Shown one piece after another: positions 1 through 5,948 of a DNA stretch of 13,788 nt. The stretch is from the NCBI GenBank assembly GCA_003646045.1, contig QNDV01000014.1, positions 1 to 13,788 of the forward strand, in the 5' to 3' direction. This stretch comes from a bacterium (lineage in GTDB: Bacteria; Krumholzibacteriota; Krumholzibacteria; LZORAL124-64-63). The position numbers and the translations under genes were made by a program. How positions within the stretch are numbered: the stretch's first letter is position 1; the number at the start of each line of letters is the position of its first letter. The notes below the pieces were generated by a model. That model had not been told where the DNA came from. It worked only from the letters and a program-made list of their open reading frames with translations, and searched no databases.

Positions 1-1040
1 AAATTGATGGCCATGAGATCGGGCCAGAGCGTGCCCTCCTCGGCGGCGGCCATGGCGGTGTGGGTCGCCGCCACCCGCAACCAGGATACGGGTTCCCAGC
101 CTATGAGCCACTCGAAGAACCAGGGGTGGTCGTGCTTGATGGTCAGGCCGGATTCGTTGTGGTAGCGAATGTCCTGGGATGACAGGTAACCCACGCGCAT
201 GAGCAGGTCGTCCGGTGCCAGCCATTTCATGAAACCGGTCCAGCGGAAGGGACGCGTGCGGCGGGCGGTCACGGCCGGGAAGGTGGACCCGCCCCTGTCC
301 AGGGTCAGCCCACCCGAGAGTCCGGGGCCCACCCGGCGGGGCGCCCAACCGGCGGTCAGGGCCCAGTTACCCAGACGCACCCCCGCAGCCGCCCGGGGCA
401 TGTCCACGCTCCAGCCGCCCCCGTCGAGGCGGGCCCGCCGGACATCCGCCCTACCGGTGGCAACATGCCAGTCGGGCCAGGCCAACAGGTCGTCGGGTGC
501 GGGGGTCGTACCGCCGGACAACACCCGGCCCGCCACGCGTCCCGTGGCGCCCAGCCACCAGTGACCGGCTTCCAGGTCGGCGCCCAGGTCGAGCGCCGCG
601 CTGGTGCCCGGTCCCCAGGACAACCCCGCTTCTCCGGGCAGCGGGTCGCCATATTCCTGCCAGCCCACGGACACCCGGCTACGCAAGCGCAGGGTGGGCG
701 GGTGTTCCTTGCACGAACACCCACTCCAGACCTGAACCCCGCCACCATGGGTGTAGCGTTCCAACCAGAATTGCAGCAACTCCCGGTCGGCGCCCGCATC
801 ATCCGGCAGCCGGTCAACGGCCCGCCGCAGCAGGTCGGCCAGTTCGTCCTCGCTCTGGGGCTGGTAACGCGGCGGAAAAAGACCGCCCTCCAGGGCCAGG
901 CGCTCGATGGTGGACCAGGGAACGTCCCTGGCGTCGGGTTCGCCCACACCGGTGGACGCAAAAACCCCCGACGCCGGCAGGGCGCCGAGGGCAATCAGGA
1001 TAGCGGTAACGACCAGGCCTAGAATCCCACCAGACCGCAG
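1..1040 (-). CDS. Wzi-like capsule assembly / outer-membrane beta-barrel protein, 3' part beyond window
   Basis: An open frame of about 346 codons runs off the left edge with no stop. It begins with a signal-peptide-like stretch (hydrophobic LGLVVTAILIALGALP, then ASGVFA with likely cleavage after Ala28). Next come WSTIERLALEGGLFPPRY (the 'L-A-x-E-G' opening typical of Wzi-type proteins) and a Trp/Tyr-rich part. The segment GWAPRRVGPGLSGGL followed by TFPAVTARR, around residues 230-260, resembles the 'RxxGPGxxxxL...PFP' signature of the Wzi family (surface attachment of capsule polysaccharide). Family assignment is by motif only; another outer-membrane barrel is possible. The start is a problem: no ATG, GTG or TTG lies in frame between the upstream frame and the signal peptide. 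I placed it at CTG 1040, which gives an Arg-containing n-region; CTG 1016 or ATT 1025 are alternatives. It overlaps the upstream small membrane gene by about 20 bases in another frame, so translation is probably coupled. Confidence 0.6.
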   Translation of the reverse strand, partial: MRSGGILGLVVTAILIALGALPASGVFASTGVGEPDARDVPWSTIERLALEGGLFPPRYQPQSEDELADLLRRAVDRLPDDAGADRELLQFWLERYTHGGGVQVWSGCSCKEHPPTLRLRSRVSVGWQEYGDPLPGEAGLSWGPGTSAALDLGADLEAGHWWLGATGRVAGRVLSGGTTPAPDDLLAWPDWHVATGRADVRRARLDGGGWSVDMPRAAAGVRLGNWALTAGWAPRRVGPGLSGGLTLDRGGSTFPAVTARRTRPFRWTGFMKWLAPDDLLMRVGYLSSQDIRYHNESGLTIKHDHPWFFEWLIGWEPVSWLRVAATHTAMAAAEEGTLWPDLMAIN

Positions 1041-1291
1041 ACCACACCGCCGAGAATCAGCACCGGCAAAGAGAGTACCAGCAGACCCACCGGCAGGATG
1101 GCCACCACCAAAGTGCCGAGAATCAGCAGCACCGGCAGCAGGATCAACAGTCCCAGCAGGCCCTTGGTCAGGAAGAAGGCGATCTTGAGGGGAATCAGGG
1201 CCACCGCAAAGACGAACTTCAGCAACAGCAGACCGACACTCAGGGCGATCATGAGGATCGACAGGCCGATGACGGCTTCGATCAGGAACAT
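1019..1291 (-). CDS. Small, extremely hydrophobic membrane protein (90 aa), function unknown
   Basis: I do not recognise this protein. It has 90 residues, of which only four are charged (Glu5, Lys25, Lys36, Lys43), all in the first half. The rest is Leu/Ile/Val/Gly/Ala with prolines at 34, 53, 67 and 76, so it should form two to four membrane segments (about 4-33, 44-66 and 68-90). The ATG at 1291 is convincing because AGGAGG (1299-1304) sits 7 bases upstream. It is the first gene of a two-gene minus-strand unit: its TAG lies inside the start region of the Wzi-like gene, suggesting translational coupling and a shared role at the envelope. A clear promoter was not found upstream. It could be a small accessory or assembly protein; nothing in it indicates an enzyme. 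Confidence 0.65.
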   Translation of the reverse strand: MFLIEAVIGLSILMIALSVGLLLLKFVFAVALIPLKIAFFLTKGLLGLLILLPVLLILGTLVVAILPVGLLVLSLPVLILGGVVCGLVGF

Positions 1292-1528
1292 CGGGGGTCC
1301 TCCTCTGGCGGAGCGGCGGGCCGGGCTTGTTCCCGGCAGTCGGAACGCCTTCTGATACGGGGCTTCCGGGGACAGGTTTCATCGTCGGGTCACCGTCCCC
1401 ACTACCCGCGCCGGTCTCCCGCTATTCACAGACACCTGACAACCCCTTGCTGGCCGGCGCGACGGCGGATTTCTCGCGTAACACAATTCTGCGTTTTTGA
1501 ATACAAGCCTGACCATACATGAAATTTC

Positions 1529-1558
1529 TGGACAAACCATCGCACAACATGTCATAAT
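1529..1558 (+). promoter_or_regulatory. Candidate sigma70-type promoter driving an intergenic RNA
   Basis: TGGACA (1529-1534) and CATAAT (1553-1558) each differ from consensus at one position and are 18 bp apart, in a locally AT-rich patch of an otherwise GC-rich window. The predicted start, about 7 bases beyond the -10 box, falls on A1565, which is exactly the first base of a 12-bp hairpin arm. No plus-strand gene follows before the terminator at 1722-1754. The match is by eye and has not been tested. Confidence 0.4.
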
Positions 1559-1564
1559 ATGAAC

Positions 1565-1649
1565 ATAGCTGCTTCATAGGCGACAACTCCCAGGCTTGTC
1601 GAAGCTCGCGCACTTCATCCTCAACCTGGGTAGACCGTGAAGCAGCTAT
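1565..1649. repeat. 12-bp perfect inverted repeat enclosing 61 bp with a nested inner stem
   Basis: atagctgcttca at 1565-1576 is the exact reverse complement of tgaagcagctat at 1638-1649. The enclosed sequence contains a second complementary pair (cccagg 1589-1594, cctggg 1625-1630). A further 9-bp pair, acaagcctg (1503-1511) with caggcttgt (1591-1599), could compete with the inner stem, although its left arm lies upstream of the predicted RNA start. There is no transposase and no flanking target duplication that I can see, so an RNA stem is more likely than a mobile-element end. Confidence 0.6.
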
Positions 1650-1721
1650 CCTTTTGGGAGGGTACACTCCGGTGGGTGGTGGGTCAATAACCCGCCCGCG
1701 ACCGGACCACTCCGCTGCAAG

Positions 1722-1754
1722 AAAACGGGCGCCCCCCAAGGGACGCCCATTTTT
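1722..1754. terminator. Bidirectional rho-independent terminator downstream of the M16 operon
   Basis: The hairpin at 1727-1748 pairs GGGCG with CGCCC and, across one C/A mismatch, CCC with GGG, around a small loop. Read on the plus strand it is followed by ATTTTT (1749-1754); read on the minus strand it is followed by GTTTTC (1726-1721). On the minus strand it lies about 25 bases past the stop of the LolA-tailed M16 gene and should end that operon. The stronger U-run is on the plus strand, where no annotated gene precedes it; this is one of the arguments for a plus-strand RNA. Confidence 0.65.
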
Positions 1755-1774
1755 CTGGTGGCAGTATTGCAGCG

Positions 1775-3901
1775 CTACTGCTTCTCGAAGAGCTTGGTAT
1801 CCACGGCGGCATTGGGCTCGAAAGCCTCCACTGCGATGGTCCCGAAGAGCTCGTCATCGTAGGTCAGCTGCATCTTCACCGGCATCTTCATCCCGCCCAG
1901 TTCTCCGTATTCGTCGACGATGACCTTCTGGATCACCGGCGCCTGGGTCATGGGCGAGACGCCCGGCTGCTGAACCATCACTACCTGCTGGTTGGTGGGA
2001 TCCAGGAAGATGATCTGGTAGCTGTCACCGACACCCGTCACGTATACGGGCAGGCAGTTGATACCCTCGACCTCGCGGGGCTCCAGGGCCTGGCACTGCA
2101 GATCGTCCAGGGAACGGAAGATCCCCACCATGTCCGTGTGCAGATCGTCCTTGGCCTGCTGCAGGTCGTCGCCCTCCAGGTCGCGGGTACCCATGGGGCC
2201 CTCGGCCCAGGCAGTGTCCCCGGCCAGCACCATGGTCTGGTTCCCGAAGGGGGTCTTGACCTGGGTGTACGAATGGTCCGGGAAGACTACGCTCTTCTCC
2301 GTGGTGAAGGTCAGATCCATGCCCTGGATACTGGCTTCCATCACGCTCTTCTCGTAGTAGCTCTTCATGCCGGTGAGCTCGCTGCCGCCGGCGACGTCCC
2401 GCGCGGACACCATGGCGGCCATGCCCGCTTCGAGGCTGGCCGGTGTGGCGTCGGGGATATCCAGCGCCGGCTCGGGGATGGTGATATCCACCATGTTCAC
2501 CGTACCGTACTTGCTGAAGTCGCCGTCCCAGTCGTTGTAGTTGCCCACGGCCAGGATGGTCATCTGGTCCGGCTTCCACACGGCCTGGGTGGCGGTCAGC
2601 ACCTGGGCCGCGGTCATGTTCCTGACCTGCTCCTGGTACTGCTGCAGGAAGTCCTCCGGGTAGCCATAGCGCTCGTACATCACCATGCGGTCAAGGATCT
2701 CGCGCTTGGTGTCGAAGCTGAAGACTTCCGAATTGAGGATGCCGTCCTTGGCCTGGGCCAGCTCGTCCTCGGTCACTTCCTCGGCTACCATCTTCTGAAT
2801 CTCGGCCAGCACCGCATCGGTGGCCTTCTCGCTGGTCTCGCTCTTGGTCATGGTGAAGGCCATGAACAAGCCGGGGTAGCGGAAGCCCGTGCCGGGACTC
2901 GAACCCACCGAATAGGCCAGGCCCTGGCGGCTGCGCACCTCGTTGAACAGGCGCGTGGCAAAGCCGCCGCCCAGGATGCGGTTGCCCACCATGACGCCGG
3001 CGTAATTGGGATCATCCGCCCGGATGCCCTTGTGGCCCATGATGATGGTCGACTGCGTCAGATCATCCTTGTCCACCACGTTCACCGTGCGGGGCAGATC
3101 GTAGATCTCGGGATCCGCCGGCAACTCGTTGGTCGCCCGCTCCCAGCCGGCAAACGAGGTCTCGATGCGGCTCACCATGTCGGCACTGGCGAAATCACCG
3201 ATCACCACCAGGTACATGCGGTCGGGATGGAACCAGTCCGCGTGAAAAGCCAGCATGTCAGCCTGGGTACAGGAGGCGATGGTATCGTACTCCGGATGCC
3301 GGGCCAGGGGATGGTCGTCGCCGTAGACAGCCTTCATGGCCTCACGTCGGGCGATGGACATGGGATCGTCGTTGCGCCGGCTGATCTGGGCCTTCTGCTC
3401 CTCCATGGCCAGCTTGATCTTGTCCGCGGGGAAGGCCGGCTTACGCAGGATCTCCGCCAACAGTTCAAGACCCAGGTCCAGGTCCTCGGACATGGCCGAG
3501 ACGTAGGCGCCGCCACTGGTCTGGCCGATCCAGGTCTCCACGGCCAGACCGCGGGCCTCCACCAGTTCGTCGATGGCATCACCATTGCGATCGGTAGTAC
3601 CACCGGTACGCATCACACTGCCGGTCATGGAAGCCAGGCCCAGCTTGTCCTCTGACTCGTAGATCGAGCCCACGTCGATGGTGGCACTGAGCTGGATCAA
3701 CGGAAACTCGTGATCCTCGGCCAAGTAGACGATCATGCCGTTGTCCAGCTCAACGCGCTGGTACTCGGGCATGGTGATCTCGTTCAGCTCGGGGATCTTG
3801 ATCTTTTCCCAGGGCTTCTTGGCGAGTGCGGCGGACGCCGCCACGGTCAGCAGCAGGGCTGCCACCAGCAGGACGCGTCCGGTACGCTTCATGGTCTTCA
3901 T
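1775..3901 (-). CDS. M16-family peptidase partner subunit, zinc motif lost, with C-terminal LolA-like domain
   Basis: 708 residues. A signal peptide (1-27, ALA then KK) directs export. Residues about 40-490 are two M16 repeats. Where catalytic members have H-x-x-E-H, this protein has S91-M-T-G-S95, so it cannot bind zinc there. The substrate-handling R/Y motif is intact: RLFNEVRSRQGLAYSVGS at 317-334, with Arg323 and Tyr330. Residues about 494-708 are an extra domain with repeated beta-type segments and two cysteines (603, 616), resembling LolA/outer-membrane lipoprotein-sorting folds; that assignment is tentative. Start ATG 3901 is preceded by AAAGG. The gene lies 47 bp downstream of the zinc-carrying M16 gene, and the two together supply one complete active site, as in mitochondrial processing peptidase and bacterial two-subunit M16 enzymes. 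Probable location is the periplasm or outer-membrane face. Substrate is unknown. Confidence 0.88.
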   Translation of the reverse strand: MKTMKRTGRVLLVAALLLTVAASAALAKKPWEKIKIPELNEITMPEYQRVELDNGMIVYLAEDHEFPLIQLSATIDVGSIYESEDKLGLASMTGSVMRTGGTTDRNGDAIDELVEARGLAVETWIGQTSGGAYVSAMSEDLDLGLELLAEILRKPAFPADKIKLAMEEQKAQISRRNDDPMSIARREAMKAVYGDDHPLARHPEYDTIASCTQADMLAFHADWFHPDRMYLVVIGDFASADMVSRIETSFAGWERATNELPADPEIYDLPRTVNVVDKDDLTQSTIIMGHKGIRADDPNYAGVMVGNRILGGGFATRLFNEVRSRQGLAYSVGSSPGTGFRYPGLFMAFTMTKSETSEKATDAVLAEIQKMVAEEVTEDELAQAKDGILNSEVFSFDTKREILDRMVMYERYGYPEDFLQQYQEQVRNMTAAQVLTATQAVWKPDQMTILAVGNYNDWDGDFSKYGTVNMVDITIPEPALDIPDATPASLEAGMAAMVSARDVAGGSELTGMKSYYEKSVMEASIQGMDLTFTTEKSVVFPDHSYTQVKTPFGNQTMVLAGDTAWAEGPMGTRDLEGDDLQQAKDDLHTDMVGIFRSLDDLQCQALEPREVEGINCLPVYVTGVGDSYQIIFLDPTNQQVVMVQQPGVSPMTQAPVIQKVIVDEYGELGGMKMPVKMQLTYDDELFGTIAVEAFEPNAAVDTKLFEKQ

Positions 3902-3916
3902 TATCGGTACCTTTCA

Positions 3917-3937
3917 GCTCCGCATCACGGGCGGAGC
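3917..3937 (-). other. Intercistronic hairpin between the two M16 genes
   Basis: GCTCCGC (3917-3923) and GCGGAGC (3931-3937) form a perfect 7-bp stem with a 7-base loop in the 47-bp gap. It has no U-tract, so it is not a terminator. In the minus-strand mRNA it sits just before the AAAGG ribosome-binding site of the downstream subunit. It may mark an RNA processing or stabilising point, or tune the ratio of the two subunits; this is inference. Confidence 0.5.
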
Positions 3938-3948
3938 ACCGGTGGCTG

Positions 3949-5721
3949 CTAGGAATCGTCTTCCTCGGTCTCGATGATCGCGACCGTGCGGTTCGTCTGT
4001 GTGAAAACCTCGGCGGCGACGCGCTTGACGTCGGCCTGGGTCACGGCGTTGATGGTATCGACTTCGCGGAAGAGGTTGCGCCAGTCGCCGGTGTATGTCT
4101 GGTACCAGGCCAGTTGGCTGGCCATACCGCCGTTGCCGCCCAATCCACGGATAAAATTGGCCCGGGTGCGCTGCTTGACAGCTGCGAGTTCATCTTCGGT
4201 GATGCCGTTGGCGACGATGTCGTCGATCTCGGCAAAGATCGCTTCTTCCATGTCATAGCCCGTCTTGCCCTTGACCGGCAGCGCGAAGACCAGCATGCCC
4301 GTGTCGTACTTCTGGCCCGGGAAACCGGGGAAGGTCATGGCCTGTACGGCGATGCCGTCCTCCTTGACCAGCTTCTTGTAGAGGCGGCTGGTGCGGCCCT
4401 GGCCCAACACGTCGGCGATGACTTCGTAGACCGGCCAGTCCGGCGTGCGCACGTTGCCGATATGATAACCGGCGACGAACAGCGGCTGGCTGGGATCCTT
4501 CATGACGAAGCGCTTCTCACCCAGTTGCTTGGGCTCGGTGGTCTCGATGATTTCGGGGTCCCCCTTGGGGATATCCGAGAAATACTTCTTGGCGAACTTC
4601 TTCACGTCGTCCAGGTAGACGTCACCGACCAGTGTCACGACCATGTTCGAACCAACGTAATGCTCATTGTAGTAGGCCCGGCAGTCGGCGCGACTGATGG
4701 TGTTGATATCCGACATGTAACCGATTGTCGAGTGGTGGTAACCGTTGGCGATGAACATGAGGTTCTGGAACTGCTCGATCATACGCCCGATGGGATTGTT
4801 GTCCGTGCGCATGCGGCGTTCCTCGGTGACCGGACCGTCCTTCTCGGTGTAGAACTCACGCAGCACCGGGTCGGCCATGCGGGATCCTTCGAGGTAGGCC
4901 CACAACTCCAGCCGGTTGCTCGGGAAGTTGTAGTGGTACACCGTGACGTCGCTGCTGGTGTAGGCGTTCAGGCCATTGCCACCGTTGTTCTCGATGATCT
5001 TGCCGAACTCGTTGGTCACCACCAGTTCACGCGCGGCGTCCTTGGCCGCCTCGAATCCCTCTTCGGCGGCGATCAGGTTCTCGCGGACCTGTCGGACCTC
5101 GGCCAGGAAATAGGCCAGGGCGATGGCCTGCTCGCGGTTCGCCTGGAAGTCCTTTACCGCCTCGTTCTCGGTGCCCATGCCGTGGCGGATGGTCACGTCG
5201 GCGTTCTGTCCGGGCTGCATGTCGTAGGGGTCATCGCCAGGCACGTCGAGTTGGGCCTCGGCGGGCTGGTCCCGCAGCAGGCTCTCCATCTCGAGATATG
5301 AGTCGAGGGACTCCTCGCTGATGGACTCCAGCAGGCGATCGTATTTCGCCACTACCGGCACACTGGCCCGACGAGCCGCCTTCAGCTGGTCGAAGGCCAC
5401 ATCCTCGGCCGCCATCAGCTTGATTTCCTTCTTGTGGTTCTTGGTGCCGATCTCGCTGGTGCCCTTGAAGGCCATGTGCTCCAGGATGTGGGACAGGCCC
5501 GTGATACCGCGGACCTCGTTGGCGCTGCCCACGTTCACGAAGGTGCGAAACGAGAATACCGGCACGTCGTGCCGTTCCAGGACGACGAAGTGCACGCCGT
5601 TGTCCAGCGTGAACTCCTGGATCTGGCCTTCCAGATCCAGATAGGTCTGGGCCCCGGCGCCCGTCGCCACCAACAGCACGGCGAGGGTAAGCAGGGACAG
5701 GAAACGGGAACGCACACACAT
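3949..5721 (-). CDS. Secreted zinc M16 peptidase, catalytic subunit, with large helical insertion
   Basis: 590 residues with a signal peptide (1-24, AGA then QT). The zinc motif H78-I-L-E81-H82 lies in GLSHILEHMAFKGT, and the downstream glutamates E293 and E300, seven apart as in pitrilysin, complete the site. Normally these glutamates follow about 75 residues after HxxEH; here about 210 separate them because of an insertion at about 95-235 that is charged and helix-prone. After it the family core resumes (GGNGLNAYTSSDVTVYHYNFP). In the second repeat the R/Y motif is degenerate: RLYKKLVKEDGIAVQA (446-461) has Val452 and Val459 where the partner has Arg323 and Tyr330. It therefore probably needs the downstream subunit for activity. 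Start ATG 5721 has GGAGG six bases upstream. It is the first gene of the operon. Substrate is unknown; secreted peptide or protein turnover is likely. Confidence 0.9.
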   Translation of the reverse strand: MCVRSRFLSLLTLAVLLVATGAGAQTYLDLEGQIQEFTLDNGVHFVVLERHDVPVFSFRTFVNVGSANEVRGITGLSHILEHMAFKGTSEIGTKNHKKEIKLMAAEDVAFDQLKAARRASVPVVAKYDRLLESISEESLDSYLEMESLLRDQPAEAQLDVPGDDPYDMQPGQNADVTIRHGMGTENEAVKDFQANREQAIALAYFLAEVRQVRENLIAAEEGFEAAKDAARELVVTNEFGKIIENNGGNGLNAYTSSDVTVYHYNFPSNRLELWAYLEGSRMADPVLREFYTEKDGPVTEERRMRTDNNPIGRMIEQFQNLMFIANGYHHSTIGYMSDINTISRADCRAYYNEHYVGSNMVVTLVGDVYLDDVKKFAKKYFSDIPKGDPEIIETTEPKQLGEKRFVMKDPSQPLFVAGYHIGNVRTPDWPVYEVIADVLGQGRTSRLYKKLVKEDGIAVQAMTFPGFPGQKYDTGMLVFALPVKGKTGYDMEEAIFAEIDDIVANGITEDELAAVKQRTRANFIRGLGGNGGMASQLAWYQTYTGDWRNLFREVDTINAVTQADVKRVAAEVFTQTNRTVAIIETEEDDS

Positions 5722-5741
5722 GGGAAGCCTCCAGAGGTTTA

Positions 5742-5811
5742 GGTCCCAACCGGCGGGACCCTGCGCAATGTCCGCAATGGGGACGCCTCGGCGCCCCGTC
5801 GGCAGTTGCGG
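5742..5811 (-). promoter_or_regulatory. Two hairpins in the 5' leader of the M16 operon
   Basis: The roughly 110-base leader between the predicted start of transcription and ATG 5721 contains two stems. One is GGTCCC (5742-5747) with GGGACC (5755-5760), about 10 bases from the GGAGG ribosome-binding site. The other has CCGCAA (5772-5777) paired with TTGCGG (5806-5811), enclosing a GGGG/CCCC stem. I do not recognise a riboswitch class. They may simply stabilise the mRNA or may modulate ribosome access. Confidence 0.4.
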
Positions 5812-5838
5812 ATCGTGATAACCGGGAAATGAACGATC

Positions 5839-5868
5839 AAACTAGCACTGTACAACCTCGAGTGTCAA
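5839..5868 (-). promoter_or_regulatory. Sigma70-type promoter for the M16 operon
   Basis: On the minus strand a perfect TTGACA (5863-5868) is followed after 18 bp by TAGTTT (5839-5844), preceded by TG one base upstream (TGC-TAGTTT), an extended -10. The hexamer itself is weak, but the consensus -35 and the TGn compensate. Transcription would begin near 5832, giving a leader of about 110 bases before the catalytic M16 gene. Confidence 0.55.
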
Positions 5869-5948
5869 TGCCGGCGGGGAGGGTTACGGGGAGCAGGCAT
5901 TCCGGGTTGCAGGGGAATAATCAATGGGCAATGCCACAGCGCAAAAAC

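Larger units (their letters stand above)
1565..1754 (+). ncRNA. Candidate small non-coding RNA (~190 nt, or ~90 nt if it ends at the first U-run)
   Basis: Three things coincide: a plus-strand promoter-like pair at 1529-1558, a structured sequence starting at the predicted +1, and a hairpin plus U-tract at 1727-1754 that has no plus-strand gene to terminate. The 5' structure is nested. Outer arms atagctgcttca (1565-1576) and tgaagcagctat (1638-1649) are perfectly complementary; inside are cccagg (1589-1594) with cctggg (1625-1630), then a short gaag/cttc. CCTTTT at 1650-1655 may be an early terminator. A second hairpin, GGTGGGT/ACCCGCC with one G-U pair, spans 1678-1696. I could not match it to SRP RNA, 6S RNA, tmRNA, RNase P or tRNA. 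It might instead be a leader or a chance palindrome. Confidence 0.35.

Noticed and set aside
1565..1649. SRP (4.5S) RNA, because of the sequence gaagcagc
   Set aside because: The conserved GGAA-type apical loop and flanking CAGGTC-like sequence are missing, so only a short chance similarity remains.
1422..1739. A minus-strand frame of up to 105 codons (or 51 from ATG 1577) in the AT-rich gap
   Set aside because: The long version starts on a TTG inside the terminator hairpin. The 51-codon version (from MKQLCSYYDM) has only a poor GGGAG at nine bases, includes several rare-looking codons and overlaps the nested hairpin. No motif is seen, so I leave it out but would not exclude a small peptide.
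2138..3655. A 505-codon plus-strand open frame opposite the LolA-tailed M16 gene
   Set aside because: Its translation is rich in His, Gly, Leu and Val without domains, and the opposite strand encodes a clear M16 protein. It is a high-G+C shadow frame.
3826..5301. A 491-codon plus-strand open frame opposite the catalytic M16 gene
   Set aside because: It is low-complexity in style, without motifs, and antisense to a protein with intact HILEH; shadow frame.
5896..5935. GGCATT/AATGCC as a terminator after the glycosylase gene
   Set aside because: The loop would be 28 bases and no U-tract follows on the minus strand; the TTTTT right after the stop codon has no hairpin before it.
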